Shown: in pieces, positions 21,709 through 31,267 of the stretch
Position numbering within the stretch: the first letter of the stretch is position 1
Layout: each line of letters begins with the position of its first letter
NCBI GenBank assembly: GCA_022419385.1
Contig: JAJUBI010000007.1
Location: 963,768 to 1,027,767, forward strand
Origin: Paraconiothyrium sp. Pb-2020
Taxonomy: Eukaryota > Ascomycota > Dothideomycetes > Pleosporales > Didymosphaeriaceae
DNA: 64,000 bases
Reading direction: 5' to 3'
Position numbers and translations under genes: made by a program
The notes under the pieces: model-generated
Databases searched by the model: none
Told to the model about the DNA's origin: nothing
The model's input: the letters and a program-made list of their open reading frames with translations, nothing else

Positions 21709-22729
21709 GGAGTCTGACTAGCAGAGGGATGGCCGACAGTGGCTAGACGGATTTTCCTGTAGTCGTAGATCGCTCCTTGCACCTGGTCTACAAGACGTAT
21801 AGCGACGACAACTACTCGTTTCACTGCCGGATCTGGCGTGGGTGAAGCGAGGCTTGCACCTTGATTTCCAGGCCGAAACGCTGCCTGCGTGACACAGAAC
21901 AAGATGGCAGTGGTTTCTTCGAGCCTCAGCATCATGCGTTCATGCCTGAGTGCGTCCGTTGGCAGTACCTACGTAGTAACGCCGTCACGTGGCTGTCTCA
22001 AAGCCAGATGGCCATGTAACAGACCTCAAACGCCGTCGGTCGTCCGCGCTGGGGGAGAGAGCAGCGCCCGAATGGCTTCTTCGCTGCGCTCGTCGATGGG
22101 CAGAGGCGCCCTAAATGGCACTTGGATAGCGGCTGGGCGCCTATGGTCTTGCAGATTCGCATGGCGGTGGTGTCATTCTCGAATGGGTTGGGACGAAGTG
22201 TCGCGGCGGTCGTCGAAGCGCTGTGGATGCCGGGGTCGCGCACGCGGACGGCCAATCATCGCGGCCAATGCATGTCGAAGCCAAGCCAGACCTCAGACGC
22301 GCTGGGACTCAGAATCGGTCTCCCCACTTGCGCCAGTCTCCAGCCGCCCGCCAAATCCTCCCTGTGCCCTGTCCCCTTGCCGTGCAGCCCTCAAAGCCTC
22401 CTCTCCTCCCCCAAACTCTGCATTCCTCCCTCAAGAGCCGCATCACCGTAGTCACTCTTTTGGCCCGCTCCCCGCCCCCCGACGACGAATCGACACTACG
22501 CCAGCAGTACCGAGGCAGCGAACACACAATCGATAACACATTCACTACCGTGCACACTCCGTCAAGCCCAGGTGGCTCCGTCGTGATCTGAGGAAGAACG
22601 GAACAAGGATTTCGGCTAGTTGCGTACCAGTCGAAAGGAAGAGCTCTCTAGCAGCCGTGGAGCGGTAGCAACGGGTGAAGGACGAGGCTTGACGACACCA
22701 TACTGCCGGGTAACTAACTAGTATTCGTC
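21709..22729. other. Intergenic between ccs1 and noxR
   Basis: Overlapping GC-rich ORFs occur on both strands (for example 21889-22536 on +), with low-complexity Ser/Arg/Pro composition. None looks like a real protein. The segment likely holds the noxR promoter and leader. Confidence 0.4.
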
Positions 22730-24538
22730 ATGTCTCTGAAGCAGGTATGACCCGTGCCGCTCGTGCCAGTGCTCTAGAGAGTCGCCGCTAACGACCGCGG
22801 GGTAGGAAATCGAGACTTGGGTGGCAGCCCTAGGTGCCTACGACAACAACGAGTTTGACGAGGCCCTGAAGACGTTTGACCAGATTTCGGATACCTCCAA
22901 GATCCTGTTCAATTGCGGTGTGATTCATGCGACGCTCGGCGAGCATGAGAAGGCGGTATGTAGCAAACATCCTCACGGAAGAGGCACATGCTCACAGCTC
23001 CCCAGGTCGATTGCTACCAGCGCGCTGTGCGGCTGGACCAGTACCTTGCCGTCGCATATTTCCAACAGGGTGTCTCTAATTTCCTCATGGGAGATTTCGA
23101 GGAAGCGCTTGCGAATTTCAATGATACGCTTTTATACCTCCGCGGCAACAACAACATCGACTACGAACAATTGGGCTTGAAATTCAAGCTATACTCTTGC
23201 GAGGTCCTCTTCAATCGCGGTCTTTGCTACATTTATCTTCAGCAAAAGGATGCGGGTATGCAAGACTTGTCTTTCGCCGCCAAGGAGAAGGTGGTTCCCG
23301 ATCACGACGTTATTGACGAGGCTATACGAGAGGAGGCAGAAGGCTACACGGTCTTCTCTATCCCTGTCGGTATCGTATATCGCCCGAATGACGCAAAGGT
23401 CAAGAACTTGAAGACAAAGGACTACCTAGGAAAAGCCCGTCTCGTTGCTGCTTCCGACCGGCAAAACGCTTTTACTGGATTCGCTGGCTCGGAGATCAAG
23501 AAGCTGGCAAATTCGGCCAAGGACGATCGCCCTGAAGAGAAACTCTCTTTTGCTGCCACAAACCTAGTTAAGCCTGAGCTTCAGAGCAGAGCGCGACAGC
23601 AGTCTGAGCCGCCCATGAACCGTAACATGTTCCCTCCAACCCCACCACCAGAGTCTGACAACCGCCGGTCTGCCGAGAAGAAGGCAGACTCAAATGGACC
23701 AATGTCCCGTGCACAGTCTGTTCGTGGTGGTGGCCCGAAGCCACAGCCTCTGAACCTTGGACGCGCTGCTTTCGACCGTAAGGATGACCGCAGAGATGAC
23801 CCACCGCAGCGGAGGGGAACCCAACGATCTGCTTCAGAGCGTCCAGCACCCAATCGCCGCGAAGACCGTGGAATGGGTGGCAGGCGTTCGCGTGAAGCGC
23901 CTCGTCGCCGTGGGTCAGAAGAGGAGGACGACTATGCTGACGATGTCTACGACATGTACCAATCGCGTGGAAGCCGCTCGGGTTACGGCCGCGGCTCCCG
24001 AGGACAAAGGCGTCCCGCTTACATCGACGAGGAAGATGAAGACGATTACGATGGAAGCGACGTTGACGATGCTGACTTCGAGATGGTGTCACGTTCAAAA
24101 ACTAGGAGACGATCGCCTACTCGCTCTGCTACCTCCTCCGGTCGTGGTGGCACTGGTGGTAGAATAAGGGTCAAAGTCCACGCGGGCGACACGCGTTATG
24201 TGTTCGTCACGCCAAACTCATCCATGCGAGACTTCGTTCAGTCCATTCGCGAGAAGTTTGGCATCCGGCAAAACTTCAAAGTCGAGATTAAGGATGACGG
24301 CGATATGATCACCATGGCAGACGAGGATGATCTGGACATGGCTGTCGAGAACGCCAAGAGCATGGCTCGCAAGGAGGGCTCTGATACCCCAAAGATGGAG
24401 GTATGGCTTACCATTATCCCCTCTCAAAGCACAGCTCCAACACTCCCTCTCACTCCTTCCATCCCGGTCGTCCAGTACTAGTTCATCGAGCCATGGCTAA
24501 TCATATTGTCTATCTAGGTTTGGATACGAGAAGTATAG
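22730..24538 (+). CDS. noxR: NADPH oxidase regulator NoxR (p67phox-like)
   Basis: NoxR activates the fungal NoxA/NoxB complexes with Rac GTPase at the plasma membrane. Exon 1 is five codons (MSLKQ, 22730-22744), then 22806-22955, 23006-24400 and a final 21-nt exon 24518-24538. Total is 526 aa. N-terminal TPR helices cover about residues 6-125, including YQRAVRLDQYLAVAYFQQGV. An activation-domain-like segment with the FSIPVGIVYRP motif is followed by a long disordered Arg/Pro/Ser linker. A C-terminal PB1 domain starts near residue 442 at IRVKVHAGDTRYVFV and includes the acidic OPCA-like patch MADEDDLDMA. The last exon gives the PB1 end VWIREV. If the 117-nt last intron is retained, the frame stays open to a stop at 24481. 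Confidence 0.95.
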
Positions 24539-25981
24539 AATTGAGATACCCGCGCTTCAGCTCTCACGAGGACCGCACATTTTTCTTTTTCCCTCACCTA
24601 CCATCATCTACAAGGACATCTCGCGATATCTTGCTTATCTGCGTTCGTCTACTATTATCTACACCCCCTTTGATGTAATGTCGATATGTTTATCAGCGAG
24701 CATCTGTTTCCGTCACATACATAGCCATTGCAAGTATTGAGAGACTATTTCTTACTATTTATTTTCACAGCCGGACTGTTGAGTGTCCGCATTAGACATA
24801 TACTTAGCCCTGTCTTTCTACATGAATGGAAAGACGTAATTACACGAATGAAGCATACTTTAACGCCTTCGATTGCTTGACTTAGCCGTGCCTACTGCGT
24901 ACTGGGCATTTACCCGCTCGTGGCGTACAGCATCTCGAATGAACCTGCGGACCGTCTTGATGCACAAGCGTACACCTCACATCCCGGCGCCCATCCTCCA
25001 GCTTGACGCGTTCAAACCGTCACGCCCTCGCACCTGGAAGGCGGCTCTTCTCGCGCCCGGCACACCGTACATTGCAGGCGGGTGCATCCTTCCAGAACGG
25101 TTACAACCGCCCTGCATGCATACATCTGCATCGCACGCGAGTATCAGACCACTTTGTTTTCGGCATTTTCCCGCTGCTCAAACGCGTAGGCTGTAGTTGC
25201 GGCACGGCACGGTTCCTCCCAGACGCGTCGAAACTGCCTTCCATGTCATAGTGCATGCATAAGAAAAATCAAAATGTAATGAGTTTCAAACTAGCTGTAA
25301 GGTTTGTAGTTTGGTAGGATCGTGGCTGGCAGAAGTCTCCGAGGAGATGAGGTGTAGGGTGGTAGAGTACAGGGCGGGCCAAGCATCTGTCAAGCCGAAT
25401 ACAAGGCGTGGTGAGCCATGAGATAGTGTTTGAGAGCTGAGGCTTCGGGGAACCGTTCGCGTTTCAGAATGTGTGACGTGCGTGGGTAACGCGACGTCAC
25501 CGGAGCCGGGACTACCCATTATCGGGCGAATTCGTAAGATAGGTACCATAGTGAAGGAGACCGTTGAGGGATTGTGTGGAGGATCGGATGGTTCTGGTGT
25601 ATCGAATCCCAACATGCCATCGCGAGTAGAAATGCCCTTTCGACACGGATAGTTGGTTGCTACCTAATGCGTAGACTGTTCACCTCTCCATCTCTGATTA
25701 ACAAGACGGTCGGTCATCCATGTGCCAACAGGTTAGCTCTGACATTATAGGCGCGCCATAGAAGTGGTTGCGTCGTGACTGCCACGAAAACATTCGTGTG
25801 AAGCCACCACGCTTTCTAACACGTCACTTTACATGTGAAGTCTTGAAGATTGTGTATGTCAGGCTGCCTCTAACAATGAATGTCTGCATTGTCTACCGTA
25901 CTTTTCGCAATCCCGGTATGCCTACTAACCGTAGTACAACCACGACAGAACTCAGCTCAGACTGAGATGGACGAACCAAGG
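24539..25981. other. Intergenic between convergent genes, no gene seen
   Basis: This is the 3' flank of noxR and the 3' flank of the acidic protein gene. ORFs such as 24873-25196 (+) and 25286-25615 (-) have no recognisable features. Confidence 0.4.
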
Positions 25982-26774
25982 TTACTCCTCGTCGTCATCC
26001 TCATCGGCGACTACGGGCACAGCATCCTTGTCCTCCAGGTCTGTAGGCTTGACTTTGCGGTCCTTCTCAGCGCCAGCAGGCTTCTTGACATCGGCATCTT
26101 CATCACCGTCGTCATCATCGCCAGGCTCAACCGCAGCTTCCTCATCGTCCTCTTCGTCTTCTGGCCCAGGCTCGTCTTCTTCATCGTCCTCTTCATCATC
26201 ATCCTTTTTGCGGGTCTGGCGCGCCTTCTTCTTCGGCGCTATCACGCTGCATCAGTCGGGAACCATCACAGTGGGCGGCTCACTTACGGGGAGCTTCTTC
26301 GTCAGAGGCATCCTCGTCGTCAAAGGCGGAGCCGCCATCCGACTCCTCATATCTACGGACATTGGCGTCAGCCTTGTGCTGCATAGCTGCATATCAGATG
26401 GCGCAGACAGAGGTCCGAGCAGATGCACTAAGATCAAACAGAATCCAGCATTTCAATGACATGCCAGACGAATCCAGAAGAAAGGAGACACAGATCAATC
26501 AAGGGGGTTTCGGGATCAGGCCAGCTGACAGCGGTGCGAAGACAGATGTGCTGCGACAACGAAGCTCGATGGAAGTAGACAAAATCATCAATGCAGAAAC
26601 ACGACAACAGGCGACTGCAACGGACGCTTTTCCGGGCGTCTGCGACAACGTGGTGCAATGGGATGACGTCAAGAAGGCGCTCACTTACTCCTCTTCCTCG
26701 TCAGACTCGTCGCTGGGCAGAGCCTGAAGCTCTTCCTCCTCCTCGGCCTCCTGCTTTCTCTTGCGGGTGGACAT
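25982..26774 (-). CDS. Small acidic nuclear-type protein, three exons
   Basis: Exon 1 (26774-26689) encodes MSTRKRKQ followed by Glu-rich sequence and ends at a GTAAGT donor. Exon 2 (26352-26288) restores the frame and encodes YEESDGGSAFDDEDASDEEAP. Exon 3 (26238-25982) starts PKKKARQTRKKDDD and ends in a Glu/Asp-rich tail. An alternative acceptor 8 nt upstream of exon 3 would create an immediate stop. The protein is about 135 aa, almost half Asp plus Glu, with two short basic clusters. This composition is typical of histone chaperone-like or other nuclear proteins, but I cannot name a family. The first intron (26353-26688, 336 nt) is unusually long for this window. Confidence 0.65.
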
Positions 26775-27396
26775 AGTGTTTGATGGGATGAGTGTTTTGA
26801 TGGGATGGATGGGAGATGATGGAGTGAGGTCGGGCTGGAGGGTGAGCTTCGGGAGGAGGTGGGGACCGGTTGAACGACATCTGGGACCCAGCCACCCTCC
26901 ACGCCAGAGCAAGGGGACGCTCGCGAGCTGATTTGAGTCCAAGTGGCCAGCCAATGGGCGTCGCGGAGAGGCGACCGCGGCCATGGGCTGCATCTGGCGC
27001 AAGCTGCAGGAACAGGCGATGGCCATGGAATGCGAGCGCTGCCGCGGGGGCTCGATGCGCCGACCGGGGCGTTGATGGCGACAAGCTGGCTGGCGAAGCT
27101 GCAAGCGGTCGCGTCTCCGGCCGTCCTTCACACCTCGCGCCGTCTCAACAGCGTTCGTCCGGGCGGGCGCAAGAGCCCGCACTCGTTTCTCTGGGGCGTG
27201 TTGGAGAGGCCATCTCCCACGGTTAGCGCGTGCTCGCCCCCCCCGGGTCCCGCAGCGCAGCGCCCCGCCAAAGCGCGTCAAAGCTCGCTGGTACCCCAAC
27301 CGACTTTCCGACGCCCGAGTCCAAACTTCCTACACCGACCAAATTCCTTTCTCTTGCACAACACACACCCGCGGATGCGACTGCGCCCAGCTAACC
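26775..27396. promoter_or_regulatory. Divergent promoter region, acidic protein/BRF1
   Basis: This 620-bp region lies between two divergent start codons. It is strongly GC-rich between about 26930 and 27290. Long antisense ORFs here have Arg/Ala/Pro composition typical of GC-rich noncoding DNA. Confidence 0.4.
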
Positions 27397-29586
27397 ATGC
27401 CAGGCCCCGTAGTGCCGGCGCGCCGGCAACCCCGCGTGCGCCTTTCCAGCTTTCAACAAGCCAAACCGAGTGCGACACCGCCACCTGTGCAGCCAGCGCA
27501 ACGGTCCAAATACACTTGTTGCGACTCGCCCGAGATTGGTGAAGATGATGGCAGGACTGTCTGCTTCAACTGCGCTACGGTCCACGACGAAAGCAACATC
27601 GTTTCCGAGATCACGTTCGGCGAAACCTCCGGCGGCCGGGCTATGGTGCACGGAGGTACAGTTGGAAACGATCAACGCCATGCGAACAGCATGGGCGGAC
27701 AGGCTTCAGGAATCAGCGGTGGGGACAGCGGGCAGACCACTGCGGACAGGGGCAAGAGCGCCATCAACAGCATCTGCTCCAAGATCAACCTTCCAGCAGA
27801 CGGCGTAATCGCCATCAATGCTAAGAAGTGGTATCAACTCGCACTCAACCACAGCTTCGTCCAGGGTCGCGGTATCTTCAAGGTCGCCGCTGCTGCCATC
27901 TACCTCGCTTCTCGAAGACACAAAGGGAGCACCGTGCTGCTCATGGACTTGGCTGAGAGCATACAGGTCAACGTCTGGGGACTCGGAACCGTGTACAGGT
28001 CATTCTGCCAGGTCCTTATGGCGGACGACTCGTCGGGAGTCAATGGCAACGACGTTCTCGAGATCGAGCCGCTCATGCTGAAATTTTGCCAGAGGCTCGA
28101 ATTCGATCAAGATTCGCACAGAGTGGCTGCCGATGCTTGCCTGATCTTGAAGCGAATGTCGAGAGACTGGATGGTGCAAGGACGCAACCCTGCAGGCTTA
28201 TGTGGCGCATGCATTATCCTTGCCGCCCGCATGAACAACTTCCGCCGTACCGTTCGAGAAGTCGTTTACGTCGTCAAGGTCGCCGATACTACCATCAACC
28301 AACGTCTCTACGAGTACAGGCGTACGCAAAGTTCTCAACTCACCGTGAAGCAGTTTCGAGAATATGCACCGCTGTTGAAGACTAAGATCGCTCCTCCTGC
28401 AGTCTACTTGCGACAAGAGAGGGAAGAGAGGGCCGAAGCACGAAAACGAAAAGCATCCGAGCCTGAAAACGGCGAGCTTGAAAATTTGGATGAATTAGAT
28501 GACATGGCGGAAAATATCTCGGAAGGCGCAACACCGCCAGTACCGAGTCAACCGACCAAGCGCCAGGCGGCTATAATGAAGAAACGTAAATCTAGTAGTG
28601 GAGAGCCGTTGCCCACCCCAGCGCAAACCCAGCAATCCGATCAGGCGAGCGGTGAGGGTGCCGAAGACATGGTCGTAGACGTCGATGCTTTGGCCGCTTT
28701 GGCCAGAGATGACATCGATGCAGGCCTTGACGCTTTGGCGAGCGCCGAAACTGCAGCGGCGGCAGACGAGGAAGGTGTCGTTGTTCCAAAGAAACGGGGA
28801 CGCCCGAGGAAGAAGCGCGCCCCTGTAATCATCCCTGATGAAGATCTAGAAGTAGAGCACGAGCTTGAAGAAGAAATGCTAGAGGCTATGTCGAAGTGGG
28901 AAGACATCTTTAAAGAGTTCAAAGAGAACGACAATCACGCTACATTCATCGACAGTCTTGAGAAGGCACGCAAACTCGTCGAACTACACAAGCCCGATCG
29001 CAACGTCAACAGCGAAGAAGAGATTGGCGAAGATGAGTTTCAGGGCGACCCAGACGTGGACTTCTGCGAGTTATCTTATGAGGAATCTCAAGCCAAGGAG
29101 AGGATTTGGCTAATCGAAAACGAGGACTGGCTTCGACAGCAGCAGGAAAAGATTCTCTTGAAAGCCCTCGAGGAGGCAAGAGGCAACCCGAAGAAGCCCA
29201 AGCAGAAGCGACGAAAGCAACAGATGGGCGATGGCAGTATTCTTGATGGCCAACCCGCTGCCAGCGCACAGGAGGCTGCGAAGAAGATGCTGCAGAAGCG
29301 TGCTAAGCACTTCAGTAGTCACATCAACTACGATGTTTTCAAGGATATCATGCCTGGTGCGAGCGATGCTTCATCGGGTACCGCAACGCCTGCGGAGCAA
29401 GCAGCGACGCCTGTACCTGAGCAGCCGCCAGAGTCTGTCTACCAGGCTGTGCCGGTTGGTGAGGGTGAGGAGGCCGAAGAGGAAGAGTACGAAGAACAAT
29501 ACGCGGAGGAAGAGGAGGATCTTGAGCACCAGTACCTGAGTGACGAAGATCAAGGTTTCGACGAGAACGAGAACTACGATTACTGA
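27397..29586 (+). CDS. BRF1: TFIIIB subunit Brf1
   Basis: Brf1 is the TFIIB-related subunit of TFIIIB that recruits RNA polymerase III to tRNA and 5S genes. This is a single exon of 729 aa. The N-terminal zinc ribbon (about residues 39-75) reads CCDSPEIGEDDGRTVCFNC, then ESNIVSEITFGE. Two cyclin-fold repeats (about 120-330) include KWYQLALNHSFVQGRG, AAAIYLASRRHKGSTVLLMDLAE, VAADACLILKRMSRDWMVQGR and the second-repeat motif TTINQRLYEYRRT. The C-terminal region carries an AT-hook-like KKRGRPRKKR, an acidic stretch, and the Brf1-specific TBP-binding block ending near KRAKHFSSHINYDVFKDI. The tail is Glu-rich. The first zinc ligand pair is CC rather than CxxC. Confidence 0.95.
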   Translation: MPGPVVPARRQPRVRLSSFQQAKPSATPPPVQPAQRSKYTCCDSPEIGEDDGRTVCFNCATVHDESNIVSEITFGETSGGRAMVHGGTVGNDQRHANSMGGQASGISGGDSGQTTADRGKSAINSICSKINLPADGVIAINAKKWYQLALNHSFVQGRGIFKVAAAAIYLASRRHKGSTVLLMDLAESIQVNVWGLGTVYRSFCQVLMADDSSGVNGNDVLEIEPLMLKFCQRLEFDQDSHRVAADACLILKRMSRDWMVQGRNPAGLCGACIILAARMNNFRRTVREVVYVVKVADTTINQRLYEYRRTQSSQLTVKQFREYAPLLKTKIAPPAVYLRQEREERAEARKRKASEPENGELENLDELDDMAENISEGATPPVPSQPTKRQAAIMKKRKSSSGEPLPTPAQTQQSDQASGEGAEDMVVDVDALAALARDDIDAGLDALASAETAAAADEEGVVVPKKRGRPRKKRAPVIIPDEDLEVEHELEEEMLEAMSKWEDIFKEFKENDNHATFIDSLEKARKLVELHKPDRNVNSEEEIGEDEFQGDPDVDFCELSYEESQAKERIWLIENEDWLRQQQEKILLKALEEARGNPKKPKQKRRKQQMGDGSILDGQPAASAQEAAKKMLQKRAKHFSSHINYDVFKDIMPGASDASSGTATPAEQAATPVPEQPPESVYQAVPVGEGEEAEEEEYEEQYAEEEEDLEHQYLSDEDQGFDENENYDY

Positions 29587-29909
29587 GAGTCGCAAGTGGC
29601 TGTGTGCTCACGCTTTCAGCATCTTCACGACATTTGGGTTCGATACAATGGGACGGCGCAAGTGGATGGTTTCCCTTTAGCATCGCTCGGCGTTATGATC
29701 GATCATATACCCCGGCATACAAAGTAGAGTTGAAGCTACTTTGCGCGCGCTTTGCGCGATATTTTGACAGGTGCGACTCGTGGACACGTCTATAGTAACT
29801 AGTACTAGATAGTACCCATCATGATTACGAATAACGTCCAGTCAATCATTCAGTGTCTCGCTACATACTACCTTCTCCAATCCTAACATCTGCTGACTGC
29901 TTATTTGAC
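29587..29909. other. Intergenic between convergent BRF1 and reductase genes
   Basis: This is shared 3' flank with AT-rich patches. Nothing else was seen. Confidence 0.4.
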
Positions 29910-31267
29910 TCAGAGTTCTCCACTAGCAAACTGCGCCGCCATCTCCCTAACTTTGTCTTCCAAGCTGTCCCACCCTTGGCCGCCCTCCTTGATCCCCTTG
30001 AGGATCTCCTCCGCACGCTCCGATGGCGGCTCGCACTTGTCGTCTACCTGGCCTTGCAGATCCGCCGGAAAGTTCTTGTCGGGGTATTCTCTGCGAAAGA
30101 CGGCAATGAGCTTGTTAAAGTCCCAGCGCGCGGCGAAGCCGAAGATGCGTTCACTAGAGATGGAAGGGTTAAGGAGAGCGGCGATATGTCTAAAGATGGG
30201 CGTACAAAGTCAGTGTAACGTTGCCTTTTCAGGCGATTGGGTAAAGTAGTTGTTCCAGCCCGCTACTATCGTCTGAAGACGTCAGACTTAAAGGTGTAAG
30301 CCTGAAGTCTTGATACGATCGGCCAGCCCGGACAACCACTCTGTACCGTGTCATTGCTTACAGGAGCGCGCAGTCTTCTGTGGAGATGAAGAATTGTGGT
30401 GTTATCACTTTGGAGACGTGCTCGAAGTTCTCGCCTGTCCAGGCATATTTTGCCCATTCGATGGTGGATGGCGCGCCTTGTTCTGAGGGGACGAGCACGC
30501 GGCTGAAGTTGCAGTTAGGCAGCTGTGCACCCTTTAGCTTTTTGGGCGTTCATCGCAGAGCAGAGAATTTACAATGCTGTTGAACACGAAATTCGTTTTT
30601 TCTTCCTCCATGAACTTCCAACACGCTTTCTCGCTCTCCGCCTTCAGCGCGGCGTAGATGTATAGTCCCTTCAGGCTCTCGAGCTCGTCAGCGGGGTGGT
30701 TCCAGCCTTTCGCGATGCCTTCATCATTCCAGGACGACTGGTCGAGGACCTTCACTTTGTCGTAGGTGGGGAAGGTGGAGGCTATGGAGGACGATGTGTA
30801 TACCACGCGTGTGATGCTGGGCGTTTTTGCGGCGGCGGAGAGTACATTCAGGGCGGAGCGGATACCGATTGGGATGGTGGATTGTGGGTCGGGACCGTTG
30901 AGGGGGGAGGCGACGTGGATGATGCCGGAGGTTCCTACTAACGCGAGTCAGACAATGGCGGCAGGGGGAGGAGGGGCCAAGTGAGGGGCGAGGGGTGAGG
31001 GGCGAGGTAAGTTGGGAATAGAGTACCCTTAACGACATCGTCATAGCATCCTTCGACTGTCATATCTGGCACACACACGAGTTCAAGTTTCACATCCTGC
31101 TTTTCATTGAAGTAGTCGAGAAGCCACTTGCTCTTCTCTATATCACGCACTGCGCCGCGGACGATGTAGCCCTTTTTCAAGAGCACGTCGACAACGTAGC
31201 TTCCGATGAGACCGTTGACACCAGTCACAAAGATGGTGGACCCGGGCTGGATAGTGACTTCTTGCAT
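29910..31267 (-). CDS. NAD(P)-dependent epimerase/ketoreductase (DFR-like SDR)
   Basis: This is an extended short-chain dehydrogenase of the dihydroflavonol-reductase/Gre2-like group, expected to reduce a carbonyl with NADPH. The nucleotide motif GVNGLIG is at residues 16-22 in a beta-alpha-beta start. The catalytic Ser lies in VVYTSSSIAST, and the YxxxK pair is in YAALKAESEKACW. Four exons are needed: the first ends at KG (donor GTACTC), the second ends at FVFNSI, the third covers LPNCNFSRVLVPSEQGAPST to EDCALL, and the last starts HIAALLNPSISSERIF and ends at 29910 in ASGEL. All introns are GT-AG. Substrate is unknown. The gene sits alone between BRF1 and TOM6, so context gives no pathway hint. 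Confidence 0.92.

Noticed and set aside
21889..22536. 215-codon ORF between CCS1 and noxR
   Set aside because: Low-complexity Ser/Arg/Pro composition with equally long ORFs in other frames; no recognisable protein.
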